This document shows positions 36,662 through 45,776 of a DNA stretch of 64,000 nucleotides, one piece after another (the first letter of the stretch is position 1; each line of letters starts with the position of its first letter). The DNA comes from Methanomicrobium antiquum (GTDB taxonomy: Archaea; Halobacteriota; Methanomicrobia; Methanomicrobiales; Methanomicrobiaceae). The position numbers were made by a program, and so were the translations under genes. The stretch lies in assembly GCF_029633915.1 (NCBI RefSeq), contig NZ_CP091092.1:558001-622000 (forward strand). Reading direction: 5' to 3'. The notes under the pieces were generated by a model. That model searched no databases, had not been told where the DNA came from, and saw nothing but the letters and a program-made list of their open reading frames with translations.

Positions 36662-37312
36662 CTATCCGTTTACATAGATTTCGTCATCATAGATTACCCG
36701 CCCTGAAGGAACATGTATCAGCATTACAGACACGACATCTCCTGGGTTTAGTTTATCCCAGTCCTGTCCCAATACTGCCTGAATGGAATCTTCTCCTGAA
36801 CTCCCGTAATCAGATTCACCATAATTTTCTGCCGGATATGCAGTCATTCTGGTTCCTGCCATAAGTGTGTAATTTCCAAAGTTTATGTCATCAGGGAGAG
36901 GATTGGTAGTCCTGTTCCATTCAGAAAGACCTAGACCGCTTCCAAGAGGAGAAACACCGCCCCCGTTAGAATAAAAATTCTTAGAACCAGGAGTTACAGC
37001 TGTATCATTTGATACCGGATTTTCGTCCTTATCATAGGTTTTCCAGGAAGTCTTAAGCTTAAGATCCTTTGTGCTCACAGGGCTGTTTACAGAGAGAATA
37101 TCAATCTCAAATTTGCTGTCCGCGGATTCGCCTTTATTGACAATAATATTAGTCTGTGCGGTTATCTGAATATCAGTGCTTCCGCCGGAGTTTCCTGCAA
37201 TTCCGCCGGCAAAACCCGAGATAACGGCGGCAAGGATAATTACAAGAGTCAGCATCAGCATGATGCCTACAACCGGTGAAACAGCTTCATTTTTTTTTCC
37301 TGATTTAATCAA
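36662..37312 (-). CDS. Archaeal type IV pilin
   Basis: A 216-residue pilin, M-I-K-S-G-K-K-N followed by E-A-V-S-P-V-V-G-I-M-L-M-L and a hydrophobic helix. The TTG at 37312 follows GGAGGA with a short spacer; a TTG at 37330 lies before that site. The head shares the motif L-N-P-G-D-V-V-S-V-M-L-I-H-V-P-S-G-R-V-I with the pilin at 25972, so the two are recent paralogues about 10 kb apart, flanking the importer B and chelatase operon. Confidence 0.87.
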   Translation of the reverse strand: MIKSGKKNEAVSPVVGIMLMLTLVIILAAVISGFAGGIAGNSGGSTDIQITAQTNIIVNKGESADSKFEIDILSVNSPVSTKDLKLKTSWKTYDKDENPVSNDTAVTPGSKNFYSNGGGVSPLGSGLGLSEWNRTTNPLPDDINFGNYTLMAGTRMTAYPAENYGESDYGSSGEDSIQAVLGQDWDKLNPGDVVSVMLIHVPSGRVIYDDEIYVNG

Positions 37313-37422
37313 AAAATCTCTCCTCCCCAAAATTATCTGAATATACTGTCAGCCGGAAAAAATAAAAATATTTTTCCGTGTTTTATGCAAAACTTTTACC
37401 GGCTTATTTAGAGATTACGAGT

Positions 37423-38499
37423 TTACATCATCCCGCATACAGCATAAGGATTGTTCTGGGGGTTTTTAAGTTCAGCAAGCATCTTTTCATCTACTGAAAA
37501 TTTGTTCATAACTGTTACATATTTATCATAGTTGTCTAGGTTTTCTACCATATCAACAGTTTTTGAGACTTTTTCGCCCCAGGAAGGCCCTGTCCAAACA
37601 GAAGAGTCAAAGTCAAATCCGAGAGCAAGACCGGTTCCTGTTTTGGCTTTTTTGTTCCAGAGAATAAAGATTCCAGCCGGCCTTGTGCCGTATTTTTCCG
37701 TCAGATATGCCTGGTCATCAGATGTAAAGGAAACTGAATTTAATACTCCGCCCTTTCCGGGAGTCATATCCCAGATTGTCGGGAATATATCCTCTTTACA
37801 CCAGGTCGGCGCTGACATGGCAACATATGATGTATCTTTGGTAAGCGGCAGATTCTCCTCTACATATTTTACAAGAATGTATCCGCTTGAAACACCGGGG
37901 CAGAAATGATTGTGAAGAGATGCCGCATACATAAGATCATATGGTGCACCATGTGCCCATGCATTTGATAGTGAAAGAATTGAGAAGGCGTTTGCTCCAA
38001 GCGCCTTTTGTGTTGCATCCCCATCCTCCGTGTTGGCAAGCATTTTATCAATATCACCTGTAACTAAAGCTACTTTTGAAAATGCACCTTCTTCAGCCAG
38101 GTTCATGATTTCTCCCTTTGTCATTGAATAATATCTTTCTGCAGGCTCAAGATAGAGGCCTTTTCCCGTATTTTTATTATAGAAATAAAACCATAGCGGC
38201 TTTGAGTCGGCCCGGTTTATCTGAAAAAGTGTGTCATCAGAATTCTGAAGACCAGAAACATGTGTTATCCCTGAAATTGCTTTTTGTGTTGTATACCCGT
38301 TAATCAAAACCCGCCCTGCGTCTGTAAAGCAGGCAACATCAGAATCACCGTACTCAAAATCCAGTTTTTCCATTGCAAGTGCGGCAGAACGCTCTCCTAG
38401 CTCATAAAAGCGATAATCATCAGTTGTTTCGGCAAAAACCGGTGCAGTCATCAGGCATAAAAGAAAGATGCCTGTTATCAGTCTTATATATTTGTTCAT
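37423..38499 (-). CDS. Secreted FmdE-family protein
   Basis: A 358-residue exported protein. The ATG at 38499 follows AGGAG with a 6-base spacer and directly precedes a signal peptide ending P-V-F-A-E; a longer frame from 38550 is not preferred. The FmdE domain is marked by A-A-S-L-H-N-H-F-C-P-G-V-S-S-G-Y (about residue 197), whose His and Cys are the likely metal ligands, and by A-P-T-W-C-K-E-D. FmdE was named from formylmethanofuran dehydrogenase operons; here no fwd/fmd gene is near. An extracytoplasmic metal-binding role next to metal/tetrapyrrole importers is an inference. Confidence 0.85.
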   Translation of the reverse strand: MNKYIRLITGIFLLCLMTAPVFAETTDDYRFYELGERSAALAMEKLDFEYGDSDVACFTDAGRVLINGYTTQKAISGITHVSGLQNSDDTLFQINRADSKPLWFYFYNKNTGKGLYLEPAERYYSMTKGEIMNLAEEGAFSKVALVTGDIDKMLANTEDGDATQKALGANAFSILSLSNAWAHGAPYDLMYAASLHNHFCPGVSSGYILVKYVEENLPLTKDTSYVAMSAPTWCKEDIFPTIWDMTPGKGGVLNSVSFTSDDQAYLTEKYGTRPAGIFILWNKKAKTGTGLALGFDFDSSVWTGPSWGEKVSKTVDMVENLDNYDKYVTVMNKFSVDEKMLAELKNPQNNPYAVCGMM

Positions 38500-38806
38500 T
38501 TTAATCTCCTGTTTATCACCTGAAGCGAAATCTGGCATGTATTTGTTCAAAACAAAACACGATGTCGTAATTATAACACCTCCTGTAATAAATTAATGTA
38601 AAAATTATTACATAATATAATAAAAATATTACTAAATTAAAATAGATTTTTTTTTGATATGAAATAATGCTTATATAATTTAAAAAAATAATTCTAATCC
38701 TGTGTAGTTTTACGAACCATGATGAAATATATAAATGATGTAAATTAATTTGTTATAAAACATAAATATTTTATTTGTGCCAAAAATTTGATTGAAAGGA
38801 GAATTA

Positions 38807-40009
38807 ATGACAAAAAAAGACAGAAAAAAAGATCATTTTTTCATTGCATATAATGAAAAAATAAAAAGGACTAATAAAAAAACCGGTGAAATAGAGACAA
38901 TTTCAGGGGATTTTCAGCATGTCATAATTAATGGAGAAGAATTTGTTGATGTCAAAGATTCACTCATTCCGTATAAAAGAGAAAATTTTCCTTTCAGTAT
39001 TTACGATATCGATTTTACTAAAATCAAAGATTCAGAGGATCTTTTCATAAATGGGAAAAAAGAGAACAAAAATTTAGTCAGACACATTGGCATCAAAGGC
39101 AAAGAATATATTTTTTTAAACGGCAGTTATGAAGAATTCAGAAGATTTGCTTATTCATCAGATAAACTTTTGAAAAACAAAAAAACAAAGAATATAATTA
39201 CTATTGGTGCAGTTTTCTTAGTTTTGATAGCCACAACAGTCATTTTTTTGTTTGGTGTGGGTGACGAAACCGCAGAGGCAGCACTTGATCTTGGAAGTAA
39301 AATCAGCACATATGCAGGTTTTTCGGATTATACATCTGAAGAAAAGATTAAATCGGGATATTATAAAAAAACCTTCTCCTGGGAATTTGATGGAAGGAGT
39401 GACAAATTTTTATGGTCAAATGCAGAATCACCCCGACAGTTTTCAATAACTGCAAATATCTCTAAAAATTCATATTATCAGTCTCAAAAAGCTGATCATT
39501 TAAGCAGAAATTTTTCAGAATATATATACAATACACACAATCAGGAGGCAGTAGAACAGATTGCTGAAAAAATACGCAGTTCAGGAGAAAAATACGGATA
39601 TGGGAAATATGAAAACGCAATGAACGCAGCATCATTTGTTCAAAACTGCATTGTGTATGCCAGTGATAAAGAGACAAAAAATTCTGGAGAATACTGGCGC
39701 TATCCTGTTGAAACATTAATTGACGGCACAGGAGACTGTGAAGATACAGCAATCCTTCTTGCGGCAATACTTGATCAGATGGATTATGATGTCATAACTT
39801 TTGGTCTTTTGGGGGTTGGAGAGAACAAAAATGAGGGACATGTCGCAGTGGCAGTAAAGGATGTTATCAATCCTGTGTGCGGGAACTGCGCACTGATTGA
39901 ATTTAAAGGTGAAAATTACCTTTACCTTGAATCTACAAATAACTGGGATGTTGGATTTATACCTTATGATTATTATGGAAAACTGGCAATAGAAGGTGCA
40001 ATAGAATAA
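38807..40009 (+). CDS. Membrane protein with transglutaminase-like domain
   Basis: A 400-residue protein with a charged N-terminal domain (about 125 residues), one membrane span (K-N-I-I-T-I-G-A-V-F-L-V-L-I-A) and an outer domain. That domain has the transglutaminase/cysteine-protease core: P-V-E-T-L-I-D-G-T-G-D-C-E-D-T-A with the catalytic Cys, N-E-G-H-V-A-V-A-V with the His, and a later S-T-N-N-W-D segment. The ATG at 38807 follows AAGGAG with six bases; a TTG at 38792 is in frame. Such proteins may process or crosslink surface polymers. It precedes the pilus operon but is separated from it by 526 bases. Confidence 0.8.
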   Translation: MTKKDRKKDHFFIAYNEKIKRTNKKTGEIETISGDFQHVIINGEEFVDVKDSLIPYKRENFPFSIYDIDFTKIKDSEDLFINGKKENKNLVRHIGIKGKEYIFLNGSYEEFRRFAYSSDKLLKNKKTKNIITIGAVFLVLIATTVIFLFGVGDETAEAALDLGSKISTYAGFSDYTSEEKIKSGYYKKTFSWEFDGRSDKFLWSNAESPRQFSITANISKNSYYQSQKADHLSRNFSEYIYNTHNQEAVEQIAEKIRSSGEKYGYGKYENAMNAASFVQNCIVYASDKETKNSGEYWRYPVETLIDGTGDCEDTAILLAAILDQMDYDVITFGLLGVGENKNEGHVAVAVKDVINPVCGNCALIEFKGENYLYLESTNNWDVGFIPYDYYGKLAIEGAIE

Positions 40010-40535
40010 TCTCTTTTTTAAATCTGTTTTTCTTCAGAAAAACGTTCATGAAATTATCATTTTATGCAACAGTTTCATGTAAGTTACGAAGTAACTTACA
40101 TCGCAAATCATTCATCAAACATAATTATACTTTATTGCAACATATAAAAAAATATTAATTGTTGATTGTGTAATACTTAAATTAAAAAAGTTATTACTCA
40201 AATGAAATCAGTATTCACAACATGCACTTAAAAAACCAAAAACAACAATACAATTGGTAAATATAAATTAACATAAAGTAAATATATTTGTAGAATGATT
40301 TGATCTGATTAAAAAACAATCAGACTTCACAATAAAAAATCATGAACACCTTCATAAAACCGGATGAAATTTTCAATGATAACATACATTCTGCAAATAA
40401 TTAACGAAGAATGTAAAAAAATTCATTCCGGTATTATCTAATAGTAAAGATATTATTATTTACAATTCAAATTAGTTAATCATTATTCATGAGAATGCGG
40501 ATGAAAAATATGACTAAAACACAGGTTTAGAAAAA
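40010..40535. other. Long AT-rich intergenic region
   Basis: A 526-base gap after the transglutaminase-like gene. It begins with copy 3 of the interspersed repeat (40038-40101); the rest is low-complexity AT-rich DNA with C-A-T-G-A-A-type fragments near 40340-40360. No reading frame longer than a few dozen codons is convincing. A promoter for the pilus operon probably lies near its right end. Confidence 0.5.
40038..40101 (-). repeat. Interspersed intergenic repeat, copy 3
   Basis: A near-complete copy: AACGTTCATGAAATTATCAT, then a T-T-T-A-T-G-C-A-A-C spacer, AGTTTCATGTAAGTTAC and GAAGTAACTTACATCG. The GTTAC-GAA-GTAAC part is a perfect hairpin. In reverse complement it matches copies 4 and 5 closely. 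Confidence 0.75.
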
Positions 40536-41453
40536 ATGGAAGGAAAAACACTTGATACCAGTCAGCTCACCAAAATAATGATTATAGCAATTGTTGCAAC
40601 TCTCGTGCTGGTCGCGGCTGTCAGTGCATTATATGTAATAAAAATATTTTCAAATGACAATAATGATGATACTTTTCTGCCAGATGAAAATATTATAAAA
40701 ACAACAATTCCAACACAAATTCCATCTCCGGTACCTGATGCAAACACTCCTGAAATAAGTGATCCAACAATATATCAGACTGCAGATCAGTCTTCAAACA
40801 TATTTACAATGCCGGTTGACAAAAGCGCTGATGACAAAGTACGGGTTGTTGACAACTATACTCCAAACGATCCATATTTTTCACCACCTGAGTTTAACAC
40901 AACATCAGCTGATTATAGTCTTTCCCTGGATTTTTATAAACTTCTTTATGAAAATAAAATAAAAGACATGAAATACACTCCGTTAAGTGTAGTTGTTAAT
41001 GTTGGAAAAGGGCCTTTGGTAGTTAATTTCAAAATTTCAAATGTTAAAGTGACAACAGGGAAATCCTCAACAGGAGGAGGAAGCAGTCCGAAATACAGTT
41101 CAGGTGTTCACACATTTACAGGTGTTCCAACCGAAGTGCCTTTCTATTCATTTCTAAATATAAGAGTTTCAGACAACATGACAGGAGAACTCTTAAAAGA
41201 AGGCGGATTTAGCAGACAATTTCCATCCACCGATGAACAAGATATCTTCATCTATGAAACAGGAGAATTTAGAATTGATCTCTACGGAAGCGGTCTTGAT
41301 ACTGATCTTAAAATCTTTTCAGGGACAGTACCTGAAAATCCGGACGCAATTCCTGTTGATTCTGCAGCATCTGTTAAATTTTCTGAACTAGGGAAAAGTG
41401 AAGAATCATCAAATGCTAAAAACACAGCACCTCCTGAAGAGGAATGGTGGTGA
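40536..41453 (+). CDS. Pilus-operon membrane-anchored protein, Ser/Thr-rich, unrecognised
   Basis: A 305-residue protein with one N-terminal membrane anchor (K-I-M-I-I-A-I-V-A-T-L-V-L-V-A-A-V) after a 13-residue leader, a Pro/Thr-rich segment (I-P-T-Q-I-P-S-P-V-P-D-A) and a beta-rich outer domain. It lies nine bases upstream of the secretion ATPase gene and so is likely part of the same operon. It may be a minor pilin-like or assembly component. No family was recognised. Confidence 0.65.
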   Translation: MEGKTLDTSQLTKIMIIAIVATLVLVAAVSALYVIKIFSNDNNDDTFLPDENIIKTTIPTQIPSPVPDANTPEISDPTIYQTADQSSNIFTMPVDKSADDKVRVVDNYTPNDPYFSPPEFNTTSADYSLSLDFYKLLYENKIKDMKYTPLSVVVNVGKGPLVVNFKISNVKVTTGKSSTGGGSSPKYSSGVHTFTGVPTEVPFYSFLNIRVSDNMTGELLKEGGFSRQFPSTDEQDIFIYETGEFRIDLYGSGLDTDLKIFSGTVPENPDAIPVDSAASVKFSELGKSEESSNAKNTAPPEEEWW

Positions 41454-41462
41454 AAGATTTAG

Positions 41463-43517
41463 ATGTCTGATATAATTTTAGCATCTGAAAGAGAAAAAAA
41501 ACCGGAATTAAAACCTGATTCTAAAAAAGATACTGAATCAGAATCATGCACAAGAATTTCAGAACCAAAAGATAAAAGTGATAATTCTGACTTTGAATAT
41601 GACTTTGAATTTGAATCAGCTGAACCTTTAGATGAATCTCTAATTAAAACTTCTATTGAGAGTGAAAATTTAAGGGAATATAAAAAAAAGCCTGTTTCAG
41701 ACACTAATAACAAAAAAACAAATGAATTATTCAAGTCTGCAAATGATTTGCGGAGTAAATTATTTTCAGGTAAAGAAAAGGATGATAATGAATTAAAAAA
41801 CAAAAAAACAAACCGGTTAAAAAAGGCAGTCAGTTATAAAAATTTCATTTTGAAATCCGGTAATAAAAGAGAATTATCTGATATAAGCGATACGAAAAAA
41901 AAGGATATTGAAAACGATACATCTAATATAAAAAAATCAGCTCTTAAAAATTACCTTGAATCAATAAGTGAAATTACATCGGTTTTAAATCCAAAAAACC
42001 AGGCAGTTTATCCAGAATTAAAACCACATATATTTGACTATCCCCCCGTTCCTGATATAAAAGACTTCAAAGGAGAAACAGATGATGAGATACTTGACCG
42101 CTACTGGTTAAAACCTCCTCATTCTTATGCAGTTATTATAAATGACAAAGACAAAAACAGAAAATATCTTGTATTTGAACCAAAAATATCTGAAAAAGAA
42201 CATTTAATTCTTGAAGAAACTGATGCACAGCTTAGATCAGCAATCCTTTATGACCGAAATCTTCAAAAAGAAGAGCTTAAATTTGATTCTGAGATGATTC
42301 TTCGCATAATAAAAAATCTTGATCCGGAAATTACTCCTAATAGAACAGGAATAATATGCTATTATCTGGAGAGAAATTTCCAGGGCTACGGGAAGCTTGA
42401 TCCTCTGATGCATGACGAGGGAATTGAGGATATAACATGCAACGGCCCTGACATTCCTGTCTTCATATTCCACAGGAAATACTCAAATCTGCCTGTAAAT
42501 ATTTTATTTGACGCAAATGAACTGAATAAATTTGTCCTTAAAATTGCACAAAAAGCCGATAAACAGCTTTCATTAACAGCTCCACTGGTTGATGCCGCTC
42601 TTCCTGAAGGAGCGCGTGCACAGATTACGTATACCGACGTTGTCTCCTCAAAAGGAAGTTCATTTACAATAAGAAAATTTAAGGCAGATCCTATGACGCC
42701 TGTTGACTTAATTGACTACGGGACGTATGATGCGGAAATTTTAGCATTCATATGGCTTTGTGTTGAAAACAGAAAAAGCGCAATTGTTGTTGGGGGAACC
42801 GCATCAGGAAAAACTTCAATGATGAACGCATTTTCACTTTTTATCCCTCATTTTGCAAAAATTGTTTCAATTGAAGATACCCGTGAGATTCAGATGCCAC
42901 ATAAAAACTGGCTTCCGATGAAGACACGTGAGAGTGCCTCAGAATCAGGAAAGGGAAATGTCGATATGTTCTCGCTTTTAAAAACAGCGCTCAGGCAAAG
43001 ACCTGAATATATAATTGTCGGAGAAGTAAGAGGCGCTGAAGCCCAGACTCTTTTTCAGGCAATGAACACAGGACACACTACATACTCAACTTTGCATGCA
43101 GGAGGTGTTGAACAGGCAATTAACCGACTGACAACAAACCCGATTAATGTACCTGTCGCAATGTTTGGAGCACTTGACCTGATGATAATCCAGCAACTCC
43201 AGTATATAGGCGGAAGAATGGTCAGGCGTTGTATAACAATAGATGAGGTTGTGGCAGAAAAAGATCAGATCTCTTATAATGTGCTTTACAAATGGAATCC
43301 TGCAAAGGATAATTTCAGAAGAGTTGCCAAAGAATCAAGAATAATAAATGAGATTGCATATAGTCATGGCTGGAGTATTGATGAAACCCTAAGACAGGTG
43401 GAAATCAGAAAAGAGATTCTTGAGGGTCTTTTGAGGCATAATATCCGAAATTCGGATGAGATAACAAAAGTGTTTGACGAATTTTCAAAGAGCGGCAGAT
43501 ATGAATTTACAGAATAA
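41463..43517 (+). CDS. Type II/IV secretion ATPase (TadA/archaellum I-like) with long charged N-terminus
   Basis: A 684-residue ATPase. Residues 1-170 are strongly charged and probably disordered (Lys, Asp, Glu, Ser rich). The core, from about residue 290, shows I-V-V-G-G-T-A-S-G-K-T-S (Walker A, about 440), S-I-E-D-T-R-E-I-Q (Asp box), I-I-V-G-E-V-R-G-A-E-A (Walker B) and T-G-H-T-T-Y-S-T-L-H-A-G (His box), the pattern of secretion/pilus ATPases of the VirB11/TadA/FlaI group. It powers pilus assembly or retraction at the inner face of the membrane. It is followed by its TadC-like partner with a 17-base overlap. Confidence 0.92.
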   Translation: MSDIILASEREKKPELKPDSKKDTESESCTRISEPKDKSDNSDFEYDFEFESAEPLDESLIKTSIESENLREYKKKPVSDTNNKKTNELFKSANDLRSKLFSGKEKDDNELKNKKTNRLKKAVSYKNFILKSGNKRELSDISDTKKKDIENDTSNIKKSALKNYLESISEITSVLNPKNQAVYPELKPHIFDYPPVPDIKDFKGETDDEILDRYWLKPPHSYAVIINDKDKNRKYLVFEPKISEKEHLILEETDAQLRSAILYDRNLQKEELKFDSEMILRIIKNLDPEITPNRTGIICYYLERNFQGYGKLDPLMHDEGIEDITCNGPDIPVFIFHRKYSNLPVNILFDANELNKFVLKIAQKADKQLSLTAPLVDAALPEGARAQITYTDVVSSKGSSFTIRKFKADPMTPVDLIDYGTYDAEILAFIWLCVENRKSAIVVGGTASGKTSMMNAFSLFIPHFAKIVSIEDTREIQMPHKNWLPMKTRESASESGKGNVDMFSLLKTALRQRPEYIIVGEVRGAEAQTLFQAMNTGHTTYSTLHAGGVEQAINRLTTNPINVPVAMFGALDLMIIQQLQYIGGRMVRRCITIDEVVAEKDQISYNVLYKWNPAKDNFRRVAKESRIINEIAYSHGWSIDETLRQVEIRKEILEGLLRHNIRNSDEITKVFDEFSKSGRYEFTE

Positions 43518-45312
43518 TTTTCTTATATCCTCCCTAAACACAGAAGAGTTTCAAAAATCTCTTAAGGCAGCTCATATCCCTGTACCTGCGGCAGAATACC
43601 TTCTGCTTTTAATTCTTGGAACTGTTCTTGCAGGGATGAACTATATACTGATAGTCAATTTTTTGATACTTCTTGAAATAGAGATAAACCCGATATCATT
43701 TCTGCCGCTACAGACAACAGCTGTTCTTTTATTCTTTGTTCTTGTCTTAGGGATATTCCTCTTTGCATATATGTATCCGCAGACCATTGCAACAGGAAGA
43801 AAGACCAAAATTGAGCTTGAACTTCCATATGCAATAACATACATGCAGGCTCTTTCTACAACAATGACACTATTTTCCATTTTTAAGAGTGTTGCTGAGA
43901 ACAAAGATCTCTATGGCGAGGTTTCAGAGGAGTGCGGTATGATAGTAAGGGATGTTGAATATTTCGGCGATGACCTTCTGACAGCTATGAGAAACTTACA
44001 GGAATACACACCATCTCCTAATTTTTCAGAACTTTTAAATGATTTAGCAATGGTTTTTAAGACAGGCGGCAGTATGACAGACTTTTTTGCCTCAAAATCT
44101 GCACATTTCCGCGAAACTGCAATGCAGGAACTTGAAAACACATTAAAAACAATGGAGATTATGGCGGAGATTTATGTAACCGCATTTGTTGCAGGTCCTA
44201 TTGCAATTATGATAATGATTGTTGCACAAAATCTCTCCGGACAATCAACAATAGATCTTTTAGAGCCTCTTATGTACATTGGCCTTCCTATTGGTGCTAC
44301 TGCCATGATCTTTCTTTTATACATCATGATGCCGCCCGACAGCCTGTCTGTCAGCAAAAAAGAGGTTGCACAGGCAGAATACATAGATACCAATATAGAA
44401 AAAGACAATCCTGAAATTATTGATGATAAATTTCTAAAAAATCTTCAGGCTAAAAAGCAGGCTATTAAAATAAAATCAATTTTGAGAAATCCACTTAGAT
44501 ACTATGTATCCGACTACCAGTATGGTCTTGTTTTTGGAATGCTTCTTGCATTTGTAGTGCTTCTTTTGCATATGAATGGTTTTATTGCAGAAATATTTCC
44601 AGATTATTCATTTGAAGCATTTATCTGTATCATGCTCATTGCATTTATGCTTCCAATAACATTTGCATATGAAGCCAGAAACTGGTATCTTAAGAGATTT
44701 GAATCCCAGCTTCCCGGATTTCTTAGGGAAATTTCCGATATGAAAGATATGGGAATGACACTTCAAAGTGCTATTCATATAATTGCACAAAGCAAAATAG
44801 GAGTTTTAACATCAGAAGTTAAAATTGCATCAGAAGAAATTAAGATGGGTACAAGCGTTTCCGGTGCATTGTACAAACTTGAAGAAAGAATTGGTCTTGT
44901 ATCTGTTAAAAGAGCAATATCCCTTGTTATTAAGGCAAGTGAAATCACAGATCACCTGAGAGAAATTCTTGCAATTGCTGTAGGCGACCTTGAACACTAC
45001 CTGAAGATGAAAAACGAAAGATTTGGTGTGTCTTTTATCTATGTCGCAATAATTTATCTATCATATGGAATATTTCTTTATTCTGCATACCAGTTAAACG
45101 TCTCATTTGTGGAAAGTTTTAAGGATTTTGATATTAATTTCAACCTTGCCGCTAACATCTCGGAAATGTTTCACATATCAATTATTCTTGGTTTTTTTTC
45201 AGGAATTATGGCAGGACAGCTTAGCTCAAATAACATCCTTGCAGGATTAAAGCACAGCATGGTTTTCATGGCGGCATCGCTTGTTTTGTTCGCGGTTATA
45301 ATACAGGTATAA
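43501..45312 (+). CDS. TadC/T2SF-like pilus assembly membrane protein
   Basis: A 603-residue protein with about eight membrane spans in two T2SF-like halves (segments around 35-55, 60-90, 200-260, 340-400 and 540-600). Recognisable features are the E-L-P-Y-A-I-T-Y-M-Q-A-L segment and the F-L-R-E-I-S-D-M segment, each followed by a helix bundle, as in archaeal TadC/FlaJ-type platform proteins. It anchors the ATPase and pilin assembly. The ATG at 43501 overlaps the ATPase gene by 17 bases and is preferred over an in-frame TTG at 43474. Confidence 0.88.
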   Translation: MNLQNNFLISSLNTEEFQKSLKAAHIPVPAAEYLLLLILGTVLAGMNYILIVNFLILLEIEINPISFLPLQTTAVLLFFVLVLGIFLFAYMYPQTIATGRKTKIELELPYAITYMQALSTTMTLFSIFKSVAENKDLYGEVSEECGMIVRDVEYFGDDLLTAMRNLQEYTPSPNFSELLNDLAMVFKTGGSMTDFFASKSAHFRETAMQELENTLKTMEIMAEIYVTAFVAGPIAIMIMIVAQNLSGQSTIDLLEPLMYIGLPIGATAMIFLLYIMMPPDSLSVSKKEVAQAEYIDTNIEKDNPEIIDDKFLKNLQAKKQAIKIKSILRNPLRYYVSDYQYGLVFGMLLAFVVLLLHMNGFIAEIFPDYSFEAFICIMLIAFMLPITFAYEARNWYLKRFESQLPGFLREISDMKDMGMTLQSAIHIIAQSKIGVLTSEVKIASEEIKMGTSVSGALYKLEERIGLVSVKRAISLVIKASEITDHLREILAIAVGDLEHYLKMKNERFGVSFIYVAIIYLSYGIFLYSAYQLNVSFVESFKDFDINFNLAANISEMFHISIILGFFSGIMAGQLSSNNILAGLKHSMVFMAASLVLFAVIIQV

Positions 45313-45332
45313 ATTTAAAGGAGGTTTCTAAT

Positions 45333-45776
45333 ATGAAAAAAAGAACCAATGAATTAAATTTTTTGAAGAGAGCCGAAGAGGGAGTATCTCCTGTTATTGG
45401 AGAGATGCTTATGTTAAGTCTTGTTTTAATCCTTGTCTCTCTCTTTGCAGTTTCTGCAGGGCAATACATTCCACAGGACAGGGAGCCTTCCTTAACTATA
45501 ATGACAACAGGGAATCCGGAAGACAACTGCAATCTGACATTATGGCATAAAGGCGGAGATACAGTACAAAAGCGTGATATCAAGGTGATTTTTTCAAAGG
45601 ATGATGACAGAAATGTTTATTATTCTGATAATATCACCATTAACGGCGTTTCTGATTCCATGAATTTCATGCCTGGTGATTCTATGAAAATATCCACTGG
45701 AGTGGATATCAGAGGCTATGATGTACAGATGGTAGTTTCGAAGTCTGTAATTTATTTTGGGAGGGTTAAGAATTGA
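45333..45776 (+). CDS. Archaeal type IV pilin
   Basis: A 147-residue pilin. The leader (M-K-K-R-T-N-E-L-N-F-L-K-R-A-E-E) leads to G-V-S-P-V-I-G-E-M-L-M-L-S-L-V and a hydrophobic helix. AAGGAGGT precedes the ATG at 45333. The mature head is about 100 residues and contains a conserved-looking F-S-K-D-D. It overlaps the next start by four bases. Probably a subunit of the pilus assembled by the ATPase/TadC pair. Confidence 0.85.
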   Translation: MKKRTNELNFLKRAEEGVSPVIGEMLMLSLVLILVSLFAVSAGQYIPQDREPSLTIMTTGNPEDNCNLTLWHKGGDTVQKRDIKVIFSKDDDRNVYYSDNITINGVSDSMNFMPGDSMKISTGVDIRGYDVQMVVSKSVIYFGRVKN

